Shown: in pieces, positions 43,849 to 56,678 of the stretch | Numbering within the stretch: the stretch's first letter is position 1 | Layout: every line of letters starts with the position of its first letter | Source of the DNA: Candidatus Accumulibacter necessarius | Lineage (GTDB): Bacteria; Pseudomonadota; Gammaproteobacteria; Burkholderiales; Rhodocyclaceae | Length of the DNA: 64,000 bases | Assembly (NCBI GenBank): GCA_017302435.1 | Contig: JAFLDL010000005.1 | Span: forward strand, 62,001-126,000 | Direction: 5' to 3' | Translations under genes and position numbers: made by a program | Notes under the pieces: generated by a model | The model's database searches: none | The model's input: only the letters and a program-made list of their open reading frames with translations | Told to the model about the DNA's origin: nothing

Positions 43849-44066
43849 ATGGCCTCAACGAGCGCTTTCCCAGCATCGTCCGGCAGTTGCGCCATGAGCG
43901 CGGCTGGTCTCAGGAACGGCTGGCGGAGAGGGCCAACCTCAACCGCTCCTATGTTGGCGAGATCGAGCGCGGACTTGCCAGTCCTTCCCTGGTCACCGCC
44001 GACAAGCTGGCACGAGCGCTGGAGGTTGACCTCTCGGCTCTGGTCGCCCGTTGCGAGCATGGATAG
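43845..44066 (+). CDS. XRE-family transcriptional regulator
   Basis: 73 residues, a single Cro/C1-type helix-turn-helix: VRQLRHERGWSQERLAERAN then NRSYVGEIERGLASPSL. The start overlaps the serine acetyltransferase stop by 4 bp. With no ligand domain it is probably a local repressor or activator of the encapsulin operon, a role inferred from position. Confidence 0.88.
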   Translation: MNGLNERFPSIVRQLRHERGWSQERLAERANLNRSYVGEIERGLASPSLVTADKLARALEVDLSALVARCEHG

Positions 44067-44167
44067 CGCTCTCGCGAAGTCACCGCTATCGGCCATGGTG
44101 GTGGCTATAGCATGTTGAGCGGCCAGCCTCACCAAGAGTAAGGTTTTGCTTTTGGGCAAAAAAGTAA

Positions 44168-44177
44168 TTTGCTTATT
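44168..44177 (+). promoter_or_regulatory. TTTGCTTATT element upstream of encapsulin gene
   Basis: TTTGCTTATTCG followed by TCTTTCTTATAA, 42 bp before the encapsulin start. It is the same element as at other sulfur promoters, and shows the shell gene has its own promoter region. Confidence 0.5.
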
Positions 44178-44218
44178 CGTCTTTCTTATAACCACGTCAC
44201 AATTGCAAGGAGTACCCC

Positions 44219-45145
44219 ATGGCAGATAGTCCTCACCAAGCCGCCCTGAGCGATGTCGCCGCACGGCAACTGGCCAACGCCACCAAGACCGTCGCGCAGC
44301 TCTCGACCATTTCCCCGCGCTGGCTGACGCACCTGCTGCAATGGCTGCCCGTGGAAGCCGGCATCTATCGCCTGAACCAGGTCAGGAACCCGCGTGACGT
44401 GCAGGTCGCGTGTGCCAAGCGCGACGAGTCCGAACTGCCGCAGACCTTCGTCGACTACGAAGAAAAGCCGCGCGAGTACTTCCTCAGCGCCGTCACCACC
44501 GTCCTCGACGTTCACACCCGTATTTCCGACCTGTACAGCAGCCCGCACGACCAGATCAAGGAACAACTGCGGCTGACCATCGAGACGATCAAGGAGAGGC
44601 AGGAAAACGAGCTGATCAACAACGGCGACTATGGCCTGTTGGCCAACGTCGCTGACAACCAGCGCATCACGACGCTGAGCGGTGCGCCGACCCCGGATGA
44701 CCTTGATGACTTGCTGACCAAGGTCTGGAAGGAACCCGCCTTTTTCCTCACCCACCCGTTGGCGATCGCCGCTTTTGGCCGCGAGTGCACCCGCCGCGGC
44801 GTTCCGCCACCCACCGTTTCGCTGTTCGGCTCCCAGTTCGTGACCTGGCGCGGCATTCCGCTGATCCCGTCGGACAAGGTGCGGGTCGAGGAGGGCAAGA
44901 CCAAGATCCTGCTCCTGCGTGTCGGCGACAAGCGCCAGGGGGTCGTCGGCCTCTATCAGCCGGGCCTGCCGGGTGAACAAAGCCCCGGCCTGTCGGTGCG
45001 CTTCATGGGCATCGACCGCAATGCCATCGCTTCCTATCTGATTTCGCTCTATTGCTCACTGGCTGTCCATGCGGAAGACGCACTGGCCGTACTCGATGAC
45101 GTGGAGATCGACAAATACCATGACTATGCTGACACCTATCGCTGA
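44219..45145 (+). CDS. Family 2A encapsulin shell protein (SrpI-like)
   Basis: 308 residues, the normal family 2A size. Features are the N-terminal arm (QLANATKTVAQLSTISPRWL), the E-loop region QENELINNGDYGLLANVADN and the HK97-fold C-terminal segments SVRFMGIDRNAIASYLISLY and DDVEIDKYHDYADTYR. Shell proteins of this group assemble into T=1 compartments of 60 subunits that enclose a cysteine desulfurase. The cargo gene starts inside the last codons (26-bp overlap). The RBS AAGGAG is strong. In other bacteria this system is sulfur-starvation induced and stores elemental sulfur. Confidence 0.93.
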   Translation: MADSPHQAALSDVAARQLANATKTVAQLSTISPRWLTHLLQWLPVEAGIYRLNQVRNPRDVQVACAKRDESELPQTFVDYEEKPREYFLSAVTTVLDVHTRISDLYSSPHDQIKEQLRLTIETIKERQENELINNGDYGLLANVADNQRITTLSGAPTPDDLDDLLTKVWKEPAFFLTHPLAIAAFGRECTRRGVPPPTVSLFGSQFVTWRGIPLIPSDKVRVEEGKTKILLLRVGDKRQGVVGLYQPGLPGEQSPGLSVRFMGIDRNAIASYLISLYCSLAVHAEDALAVLDDVEIDKYHDYADTYR

Positions 45146-46946
45146 TTCGCCGGCCGGCGCACTGCCCTTCAGCCTCGCAGCCATTCCGGGCCTGCCGGAC
45201 GAAACGGCACTTGCCCGCCTGGCTGGGGAGTTGTTCCGGGCACTGCCGGGAAGCGAGGCGCCTTCTTCGCCATCGGCACCAGGGGTCAGCGGCCTGGCGA
45301 TCGGCGAGCCGGGGCCGGCATTGCAGCCGGTTGCCGCGCCATCGGTCGGCCAGGCGCCGGTCGCCGCAGGGCCAGTTGCTCCGGAGTTCGGGGTGCCCGA
45401 AGCCTATGCCGCCGCCTTGCCGATGACCGCCCCGATCAGCGCCCCCGCGGGTGTCCCGGGATCGCCGTACTACTTCCTCGGCGAAGCAACGGCGCTGTCG
45501 TCTGCCCACCAGGCACCGACACCAGTCGCTGACAATCACGTCGTTGCCCATCCCTTCGAACTGCCGGGTGAGGTCGCCCTGCGCCGCGTGCTCGATGAAA
45601 TCGCCGGCGAACGCTCGCTGCCGGCGGCAGCGCCGCTGCCAGCGCCCGGCCACAGCGGCTACTACTTCCTCGACCAGCCGGCGTCGGTTCCACGGGCCGA
45701 TGCCGCCCGCTTCCCGGCCTTCGACGTGCAGGCCGTACGCCGCGACTTCCCCATCCTCGCCGAGCGCGTCAATGGCAAGCCGCTGGTCTGGTTCGACAAT
45801 GCGGCGACGACGCAAAAGCCGCAGGCGGTCATCGATCGCCTGGTGCAGTTCTACCAGCACGAGAACTCCAACATTCACCGTGCCGCCCACGAACTGGCGG
45901 CACGTTCCACCGACGCCTACGAAGCCGCCCGCAGCAAGGTGGCGCGCTTTCTCGGCGCAAGTTCCGCCGAGGAGATCATTTTCGTTCGCGGCGCGACCGA
46001 AGCGATCAACCTGGTAGCCAAGACCTGGGGCAAGCAGAACATCGGCGAAGGTGACGAGATCGTCGTTTCGCTGCTCGAACACCACGCCAACATCGTTCCC
46101 TGGCAGCAATTGGCGAAGGAGAACGGCGCCCACATTCGGGTCATCCCGGTCGATGACAAGGGCCAGATCCTGCTCCAGGAATACCAGCGGTTACTCAACG
46201 ACCGCACGAAGCTGGTGGCAGTCAGCCAGGTCTCCAATGCCCTGGGCACCGTGACGCCGGTGAAGGAAATCGTCGAGCTGGCTCACCGGGCGGGTGCCAG
46301 GGTGCTGGTGGACGGTGCCCAGTCGGTATCGCACATGCGCGTCAACGTGCAGGCGATCGACGCCGACTTCTTCGTCTTCTCCGGCCACAAGGTCTTTGCG
46401 CCGACCGGCATCGGCGTTGTCTACGGCAAGCGCGATATTCTCGAGGACATGCCACCCTGGCAAGGTGGCGGCAACATGATTGCCGACGTCACCTTCGAGC
46501 GGACCCTCTACCAGGGCGTGCCGGCTCGCTTCGAGGCCGGCACCGGCAACATTGCCGATGCCGTTGGCCTCGGCGCCGCGATCGATTATGTGGAGCGGAT
46601 CGGTATCGAGAATATTTCCCGCTACGAGCATGATCTCCTCGCCTATGCCACGCAGAGGGTCCAGCCGATCCCCGGCATTCGCCTGATCGGCACCGCCGAC
46701 GACAAGGCCAGCGTGCTGTCCTTCGTCCTCGCCGGTTACCGCCCGGAAGAGGTCGGGGCGGCGCTGAATGAAGAAGGCATTGCCGTGCGCGCCGGCCACC
46801 ATTGTGCCCAACCGATCCTGCGCCGCTTCGGTGTCGAAGCCACGGTGCGCCCGTCGCTGGCGTTCTACAATACCTGCGCCGAAGTGGATCTGCTGGTCTC
46901 GGTACTGCAGCGCCTGGCGAGAGGAAAAGGCAGGGCTGTGGGCTAG
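45120..46946 (+). CDS. Cysteine desulfurase (SufS type) with N-terminal encapsulin-targeting arm
   Basis: 608 residues. Residues 1-~199 are low-complexity, Pro/Ala-rich and probably disordered, with short conserved islands (ALARLAGELFRALPG, GSPYYFLGEA, GHSGYYFLDQ) typical of family 2A cargo-loading domains. Residues ~200-608 are a type II cysteine desulfurase: FDNAATTQKP, PLP lysine in FSGHKVFAPTGIG (about Lys424) and active Cys in RAGHHCAQP (about Cys562). It removes sulfur from cysteine inside the shell. ATG 45120 overlaps the shell gene; ATG 45126 is an alternative. Confidence 0.93.
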   Translation: MTMLTPIADSPAGALPFSLAAIPGLPDETALARLAGELFRALPGSEAPSSPSAPGVSGLAIGEPGPALQPVAAPSVGQAPVAAGPVAPEFGVPEAYAAALPMTAPISAPAGVPGSPYYFLGEATALSSAHQAPTPVADNHVVAHPFELPGEVALRRVLDEIAGERSLPAAAPLPAPGHSGYYFLDQPASVPRADAARFPAFDVQAVRRDFPILAERVNGKPLVWFDNAATTQKPQAVIDRLVQFYQHENSNIHRAAHELAARSTDAYEAARSKVARFLGASSAEEIIFVRGATEAINLVAKTWGKQNIGEGDEIVVSLLEHHANIVPWQQLAKENGAHIRVIPVDDKGQILLQEYQRLLNDRTKLVAVSQVSNALGTVTPVKEIVELAHRAGARVLVDGAQSVSHMRVNVQAIDADFFVFSGHKVFAPTGIGVVYGKRDILEDMPPWQGGGNMIADVTFERTLYQGVPARFEAGTGNIADAVGLGAAIDYVERIGIENISRYEHDLLAYATQRVQPIPGIRLIGTADDKASVLSFVLAGYRPEEVGAALNEEGIAVRAGHHCAQPILRRFGVEATVRPSLAFYNTCAEVDLLVSVLQRLARGKGRAVG

Positions 46947-46972
46947 ACTGGCCGGCAAAAAGAAGTGAGAAC

Positions 46973-47015
46973 AGGAACGCCCCCGGCGTGCTCGGTGCAG
47001 GCCGGGGGCGTTCCT
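46973..47015. terminator. Strong bidirectional-type terminator hairpin
   Basis: A 15-bp perfect stem (AGGAACGCCCCCGGC/GCCGGGGGCGTTCCT) with a 13-base loop lies between the convergent desulfurase and cystathionine lyase/synthase genes, followed by GGTTTTGG. Confidence 0.85.
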
Positions 47016-47070
47016 GGTTTTGGTGAAGGGAGTGGCACCTTACACCCGCGGGGGTTTGGCGCGCTCCCTG

Positions 47071-48276
47071 TCAGGTTGGGCCGTGGCCGATGCGCTGCAG
47101 CGCGCCGGCAAGATCGCGCCTGAGATCTTCCACCTCCTCAATGCCGACCGACAGACGCAGCAGGGAATCGCCGATGCCCAGGCGGGCGCGTTGTTCCGGC
47201 GGGATGGTGGCGTGGGTCATGATCGCCGGATGCTCGATCAGACTCTCAACGCCGCCCAGGCTCTCCGCCAGGGTGAAGAGTTCACAGCCGTGCAGGAAGC
47301 GCTTCGTGCCGGCCAGATCGGTCGCCAGTTCGACGGCGATCATGCCGCCGAAGCCACGCATCTGTCGCTGTGCCAGCGCATGCTGCGGATGCGAGGCGAG
47401 GCCGGGGTAGGTGACCCGCCGGATTTCTGGCTGCACTTCCAGCCAGGCGGCGAGTTCCTGCGCATTCTCGCAGTGTCTTTGCATACGCACGTTGAGGGTT
47501 TTGACGCCGCGCAGCGCAAGGTAGCTGTCGAAAGGGCCGGCAATGGCACCGACGGCGTTGTGCAGGAACTGGAGTCGTTCGAGATGTTCGGCGTTGCGTT
47601 CGTCGCCGCTGACCACGGCGATGCCGCCGATCACGTCCGAGTGGCCGTTGAGATACTTGGTACTCGAATGGACGACGATGTCGAAGCCGAGTTCCAGCGG
47701 CCGCTGTATCCACGGGCTGGCGAGCGTGTTGTCGGCCACCGCGAGCAGGCCGTGCTGGTGGGCGAGGGTGGCAAGTGCCTGCAGGTCCACCAGGCGCAGC
47801 AGCGGATTGGTCGGCGTTTCCACCAGCAGCATGCGACTTTCGGGACGGATCGCAGCGACCAGCGCCACCGGATCGGAGAGATCGACAAAGCTGCAGGAGA
47901 GCGCCGCACTGCGCTTCCTTACCCCCTCGAGCAGGCGGTAGGTACCGCCATAGAGATCGTCGCCGGCAACCACGTGCGCTCCGCTATCGAGCAGTTCGAG
48001 GACGGTGGCGATGGCGGCCAGCCCGGAGGCAAAGGCAAAGGCGGCGCCACCGCTCTCAAGGTCGGCCACACAGCGCTCCAATGCCCAGCGCGTCGGATTG
48101 TGCGAGCGACCATAGTCCAGCCCCTTATGTACCCCAGGACTTTCCTGGACGTAGGTCGAGTTGGCATAGATCGGGGGCATGACCGCACCAGTGGAAGGAT
48201 CTGGACTTTGTCCGGCGTGGATGACACGGGTGCCGAAGCCGGGGCGGGAAGCGTTCTTGTCGTAGTGGTCGGTCAT
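47071..48276 (-). CDS. Cystathionine gamma-lyase/gamma-synthase family PLP enzyme
   Basis: 401 residues, Cys/Met metabolism PLP family. GTRVIHAGQSPDPSTGAVMP, YGRSHNPTR, VETPTNPLL and the PLP lysine in HSSTKYLNGHSDVIGG are seen. Methionine gamma-lyase, cystathionine gamma-lyase (MccB) and gamma-synthase (MetB) cannot be separated by eye. A cystathionine beta-synthase remnant upstream suggests the original role was reverse transsulfuration. The ATG at 48276 gives the canonical N-terminus. Confidence 0.88.
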   Translation of the reverse strand: MTDHYDKNASRPGFGTRVIHAGQSPDPSTGAVMPPIYANSTYVQESPGVHKGLDYGRSHNPTRWALERCVADLESGGAAFAFASGLAAIATVLELLDSGAHVVAGDDLYGGTYRLLEGVRKRSAALSCSFVDLSDPVALVAAIRPESRMLLVETPTNPLLRLVDLQALATLAHQHGLLAVADNTLASPWIQRPLELGFDIVVHSSTKYLNGHSDVIGGIAVVSGDERNAEHLERLQFLHNAVGAIAGPFDSYLALRGVKTLNVRMQRHCENAQELAAWLEVQPEIRRVTYPGLASHPQHALAQRQMRGFGGMIAVELATDLAGTKRFLHGCELFTLAESLGGVESLIEHPAIMTHATIPPEQRARLGIGDSLLRLSVGIEEVEDLRRDLAGALQRIGHGPT

Positions 48277-48316
48277 CCAAACTTCTTTCGCAGGTGATTG
48301 ATCAGGTCGAAGCGGG

Positions 48317-48590
48317 TCACGAAGTGTACATCTTCGACAGGTAGCGGGTCCCGGTGTCGCAAACAAACGAGACGACCCGCTTCGGCGCCGTCTGCTCGCG
48401 ACAGTAACGGAGTACAGCCGCCACCAGGGTGCCGGTTGAGGAGCCTCCAAGCAGGCCTTTGGCCCGCAACAGATTGCGCGCCGTGTCGAAGCTTTCCTGG
48501 TCGCTGATCGCCGGACATCTTGTCCGGCACCACCATCAACGGCGTGTTGCCGATCAGGTCGAGAACCGCAGGCCGGAGAAGACGTGGCAT
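48317..48590 (-). pseudogene. Cystathionine beta-synthase remnant, large internal deletion
   Basis: From ATG 48590 the first ~17 residues (PAVLDLIGNTPLMVV) are the start of a CBS/cysteine synthase. After a junction near 48510-48530 another frame gives the end of its catalytic domain: SFDTARNLLRAKGLLGGSST, LVAAVLRYCREQTAPKRV and VCDTGTRYLSKMYTS, stopping at 48317. Roughly 280 central residues, including the PLP lysine, and any CBS domains are gone. It sits directly upstream of the cystathionine gamma-lyase-like gene, the usual partner. Confidence 0.8.
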
Positions 48591-48626
48591 GCCCGGACCC
48601 CTACAGCTCATGGCAGGCCGGCGGCA

Positions 48627-51109
<2,483 letters not shown>

Positions 51110-51395
51110 TCAGATATGGTTTCGAATGGCCAAGGCGGCCGGAGGCAGTGCTGCTGCTCGCGTTGCCCGATTTTCCCGGCCATGCTGCAGAAAGCCCACG
51201 GGAGCCGCTCAAGCCGGTGAGACTACTGCCCAGCTTGCGGATCACGAACGAAGAAAAATGGAATTCCTTATTACCAGCTGCGCGTGGTTGTCATTGTCGG
51301 AAGCGTCATAAGCATCGAAGAAAAACTGACTTCCACGCCCGGGAACGTGTTGCTAGCCTTTTCCCTCTTCACTTCAACCCCATCAAGGATTTCCG

Positions 51396-52356
51396 ATGAA
51401 ACGACAGTTCCTGAAAGCCATCCTCGGCGTCGCCGCCGGGCTCGCCATTGCTGCCGTCTGGCAACCGGCCTTCGCCGAATACAACCCGAAACTCGTGCGC
51501 ATCGGCTTCCAGAAGTCCGCCAGCCTGCTGACCCTGCTGAAGGCCCAGGGGGCGGTGGAAAAGCGCCTGGCGGCGCAGGGCCTGGAGGTGAAGTGGGGTC
51601 GAGTTTCCCGCCGGGCCACAATTGCTGGAGGGCCTCAACGTCGGTGCCATCGACTTCGGCTATGTCGGGGAGGCGCCGCCAGTCTTTGCGCAGGCGGCCG
51701 GCGCCAACTTCGTTTATGTCGGTTACGAGGAACCCGCCCCGACCGCCGAAGCGGTGCTCGTCCCCAAGGGGTCGGCGATCAAGACCGTGGCTGACCTCAA
51801 GGGCAAAAAGGTGGCACTCAACAAGGGCTCCAACGTCCATTACCTGCTGGTAAAGTTACTGGAGAGGAGCGGTTTGAAGTATGCCGACATACAGCCGGTA
51901 TTCCTGCCGCCTGCGGATGCCCGGGCCGCCTTCGAGCGTGGTAGCGTTGACGCCTGGGTGATCTGGGACCCCTACACGGCCGCCGCCGAGAAGCAGATCG
52001 AGGCGCGCATCTTGGCCGACGGCAAGGGTGTGGTGAACAACTACGCCTTCTTCCTTGCTGAGCGCGAGTTCGCCAGCAAACGGCCCGAAGTCATCAGTCT
52101 GCTCTTCGATGAACTGCAGAAGCAGGGCCAGTGGATCATCAGGAACTACCCGGCGGCGGCGGCTCAGCTTGCCCCCTTGCAGGGCCTCGACCCCGTCGTG
52201 GTCGAGCTGAGCATCCTTCGTTACAGCAATGTCGTGAAGCCAATCACCGATCAGGTACTGGCCGAGCAACAGAAGCTTGCCGACACCTTCTCCGAACTCA
52301 AGCTGATCCCGAAGGAGATCAAGGTCAAGGATGCGTCGCTGCCGGGCAAGCGCTGA
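51396..52356 (+). pseudogene. ssuA: Sulfonate-binding protein SsuA, frameshifted in a G-run
   Basis: The first part from ATG 51396 has a signal peptide (AILGVAAGLAIAAVWQPAFA) and LVRIGFQKSASLLTLLKAQG. It breaks at GLEVKW where the run GGGG (51596-51599) holds one base too many. Removing one G restores VEFPAGPQLLEGLNVGAIDF, and the second frame continues to 52356 (SVDAWVIWDPYTAAAE, then IPKEIKVKDASLPGKR). Otherwise full length for SsuA (~319 residues). Either a real lesion, a slippage-prone switch or a sequencing error. Confidence 0.82.
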
Positions 52357-52784
52357 CAACACCAGATCAGGCAGCCGGGATTCACGAAACAGCGCCTCGA
52401 CCTTTGGGCGGCGCAGTTGCGCTTGGAGCGGCTTGTCATCATCCGGAGGAATCGGATACCGCGACGTCGCTCGCTCTCGACCGGAGCTGGGTCGAAGTAG
52501 ACGGGCGCAGAAGCGCACGCGTCGACAACCAGGTGACCGGCCGCGGTCGGACTGGAATGTGTGACGGATGCCACCGAGGATGGTCTGGTTGGTCTGATTG
52601 ACCGCACCGATGCCGGCAACCGGGCCGCCCCTGCCGTCGATACCTTCTCGATCTCCGGGCACGTTGAGCACCCCACGAGTTTCTCCGGTGCTTCGTCACT
52701 AAGCACGGATGCTGCCCCCTGCCCGTAGCCGCCAACCACGGTTGTACGAAGGGGCGGCCTCAGGGCTGCCCCTTCGCGTGCAGG
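52357..52784 (+). other. Gene-poor stretch with one possible molybdoenzyme fragment
   Basis: No intact gene in 428 bp. A frame at 52561-52728 ends with FSISGHVEHPTSFSGAS, which resembles the opening strand of sulfite-oxidase-type molybdopterin domains, then stops. It lies beside molybdate genes, but the match is short and may be chance. Confidence 0.35.
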
Positions 52785-53213
52785 TCAGACCGGAACGCCG
52801 AGGACGACGTGGCTGGCCTTGATCAGTGCCGTGGCCGGGACACCTTCCTTCAGGCCGAGTTCGAGCACCGCCTCGTTGGTGACCACGGCATAGACCGTCG
52901 ATCCGCCCGGCAAGACAATCACCACTTCGCTGTTCACTGCCCCCTTGCGCACGCTGCTGACCTGGCCGGTCAACTGGTTGCGCGCCGAAAAGCGCACGTC
53001 CGGTTCGCCGGCCAGGATGATGACCCACGGCGCCTTGACATAGGCAATCGCTTCCTGGCCAACCGCCAGATCGAGCGACTTGACGCTGCCTTCTGTAACA
53101 ATCGCGACAATCCGGTCGCCGCCGGGCAGTGTCAGCTCGACTTCGGCATTCACTGCGCCATCGACCAAAGCGGTGATTTTTCCTTTGAAAACATTGCGTG
53201 CGCTGACTTTCAT
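52785..53213 (-). CDS. Molybdenum-pterin binding protein with two Mop domains
   Basis: 142 residues made of two Mop (TOBE-like) repeats, each opening with a SARN motif: SARNVFKGKITALVDGAVNA and SARNQLTGQVSSVRKGAVNS. Such molbindins (ModG/Mop type) bind molybdate or tungstate oligomerically in the cytosol and act as a store or buffer. It is divergent from modE, with two ModE-box-like sites between them, so it is probably ModE controlled. Confidence 0.9.
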   Translation of the reverse strand: MKVSARNVFKGKITALVDGAVNAEVELTLPGGDRIVAIVTEGSVKSLDLAVGQEAIAYVKAPWVIILAGEPDVRFSARNQLTGQVSSVRKGAVNSEVVIVLPGGSTVYAVVTNEAVLELGLKEGVPATALIKASHVVLGVPV

Positions 53214-53252
53214 CGGCTTCTCCTGGAGGGTCTGAGGGATCTGGCCCGATTC

Positions 53253-53278
53253 TCGCTATATACTTGTCTAGGTAACGG
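53253..53278. promoter_or_regulatory. ModE-box-like operator 1
   Basis: TCGCTATATA, a 6-base spacer and TAGGTAACGG form an imperfect dyad resembling the ModE consensus, 40 bp before the mop start. Confidence 0.6.
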
Positions 53279-53382
53279 GTTGTGTCGGGTTGCCAACACT
53301 TTAGAAGTGTTCTTCGATCAGCACAACCATAACGACCCGCCATTATTGGGGTTTTTTTCCACGCCAAGCGGCGCGGCGGCTT

Positions 53383-53408
53383 TCGCTATATAGACATTTA
53401 CATTGCGA
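53383..53408. promoter_or_regulatory. ModE-box-like operator 2
   Basis: TCGCTATATA, a 6-base spacer and TACATTGCGA form a good dyad ending 5 bp before the modE ATG, which suggests direct autorepression. Confidence 0.65.
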
Positions 53409-53413
53409 GACTG

Positions 53414-54992
<1,579 letters not shown>

Positions 54993-54994
54993 CC

Positions 54995-55147
54995 ATGGCC
55001 GTCCTCCACCACACGGGTCAGCCACAGGCTGTGACCCGCTGCGCACCTGACGATCCCACCTGGCTGATTCATCGCGTCATCCAGACCGACATCGACGGCC
55101 CGCCCGGGCGTGGCTTTTTCACCCTTGCCGAGAATCATCCCGCCTGA
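54995..55147 (+). CDS. Small hypothetical protein in the mod operon
   Basis: 50 residues, ATG 2 bp after the modA stop and TGA 8 bp before modD. The sequence contains DDPTWLIHRVIQTDIDGPPG and no membrane segment. Tight spacing on both sides favours translation, but no family was recognised. It might be a truncated gene. Confidence 0.5.
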   Translation: MAVLHHTGQPQAVTRCAPDDPTWLIHRVIQTDIDGPPGRGFFTLAENHPA

Positions 55148-55155
55148 AGTCAGCC

Positions 55156-55992
55156 ATGAGCCCCTATCGACTCCCCGACGCGTTCCTCGAGAGCCTGTTG
55201 CAGGAAGACAGCCCCTGCGGCGACGCCACCACGTTCACCCTTGCCATCGGTCACATGCGGGGCCATCTGGTTTTTCGGGCAAGAGGGGAAATGGTGCTCT
55301 GCGGCAGCGAGGAAGCCCAGCGTCTCGGCGAACTGCGCGGGCTGACGGCCGTCGGTCCAATGCGCGTCAGCGGCAGTCCGCTTGCCGCGGGTGACGAGAT
55401 CCTGTGTCTCGGCGGCGACGCCGCCAGTCTGCACCTCGTCTGGAAGACGGCGCAGACCTTGATGGAGTACCTTTCCGGAATCGCCATCGTTACTGCCGCG
55501 CGGCGCGGCCACACGGCGGCCAGTGTCGTGTGCACGCGCAAGAATTTCCCCGGCACCAAGGCCGCGGCGATCAAGGCCGTGTTCAGCGGCGGCGCATCAC
55601 CGCATCGCCTGAGTCTGTCGGAAACGCTGCTCGTCTTTCCCGAGCACCGGGCCTTCCTCCGCGATGAGGCCCCTGGCACGACGATCGAGCGCCTGCGCCA
55701 GTGCTGGCCGGAGCGGGCAGTCGTCGTCGAAGTCAATAGCGAAAGCGAAGCACGCCGCTGGATCGACGCCGGAGCCGATATCCTGCAACTCGAAAAAATG
55801 CCGGTCGAAAAGCTGCGCCAGATCGCTGCCTATGCCGCAGCCAGTCGGCAGGCGACGAAAATCGCAGCTGCCGGTGGCATCGATGTCGGCAACGCGGCGG
55901 CCTACGCTGAGGCGGGCGCGCAGACTCTCGTCACCAGCGCGCCCTTTTCTGCTCGTCCGCGTGATGTCGCCGTCACGATGGAATCTGGTTGA
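55156..55992 (+). CDS. modD: ModD, nicotinate-phosphoribosyltransferase-like molybdenum protein
   Basis: 278 residues of the QPRTase fold: [13 protein letters not shown] near the N-terminus, [35 protein letters not shown] and [20 protein letters not shown]. ModD is encoded in some mod operons, notably of nitrogen fixers and phototrophs; its reaction is unproven. It sits between modA and modB. Confidence 0.88.
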   Translation: MSPYRLPDAFLESLLQEDSPCGDATTFTLAIGHMRGHLVFRARGEMVLCGSEEAQRLGELRGLTAVGPMRVSGSPLAAGDEILCLGGDAASLHLVWKTAQTLMEYLSGIAIVTAARRGHTAASVVCTRKNFPGTKAAAIKAVFSGGASPHRLSLSETLLVFPEHRAFLRDEAPGTTIERLRQCWPERAVVVEVNSESEARRWIDAGADILQLEKMPVEKLRQIAAYAAASRQATKIAAAGGIDVGNAAAYAEAGAQTLVTSAPFSARPRDVAVTMESG

Positions 55993-55997
55993 CGAGG

Positions 55998-56678
55998 ATG
56001 GACAGCGCTGCTGCGGATTTCGCCGCCGTCTGGCTGACGCTGAAGCTGGCGACGGTGGTGACGATTCTCCTGCTGATCATCGGCACGCCAATCGCCTGGT
56101 GGCTGGCGCGGACAGGTTCGGCGCTCAAGAGCGTGGTCGGCGCCGTGGTCGCGCTGCCGCTGGTGCTGCCGCCAACGGTGATTGGCTTCTATCTGCTGAT
56201 CGCCATGGGGCCGCAGGGGCCGGTCGGACAGCTCACGCAGTGGCTGGGCATCGGCCTGTTGCCCTTCACTTTTCCCGGTCTGGTCATCGCCTCGGTGTTC
56301 TACTCGCTGCCCTTTGTCGTGCAGCCGATCCAGAACGCCTTCGAAGCTATCGGCGAGCGACCACTGGAGGTTGCAGCCACTTTGCGCGCCGGCCCCTGGG
56401 ATGCCTTCTGGTCGGTTGCCGTGCCGCTCGCACGCCCCGGCTTCATCACCGGGGCCATCCTCGGCTTTGCCCATACCGTCGGTGAATTCGGCATCGTGCT
56501 GATGATCGGCGGCAATATTCCGGGCAAGACCCGCGTCGTCTCGGTGCAGATTTACGACCACGTCGAGGCAATGGAATACGCCCAGGCGCACTGGTTGGCC
56601 GGCGGCATGGTGCTGTTCAGCTTCCTGGTGCTGCTGGCGCTGTACATCTTCAACCCGGCGCGGAGGAAGGGCGAATGA
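55998..56678 (+). CDS. modB: Molybdate ABC transporter permease ModB
   Basis: 226 residues with five or six membrane segments. Family motifs are [15 protein letters not shown], the EAA loop [20 protein letters not shown] and [19 protein letters not shown], which identify ModB. The start at 55998 lies 5 bp after modD. The stop overlaps modC by 4 bp. Confidence 0.93.
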   Translation: MDSAAADFAAVWLTLKLATVVTILLLIIGTPIAWWLARTGSALKSVVGAVVALPLVLPPTVIGFYLLIAMGPQGPVGQLTQWLGIGLLPFTFPGLVIASVFYSLPFVVQPIQNAFEAIGERPLEVAATLRAGPWDAFWSVAVPLARPGFITGAILGFAHTVGEFGIVLMIGGNIPGKTRVVSVQIYDHVEAMEYAQAHWLAGGMVLFSFLVLLALYIFNPARRKGE

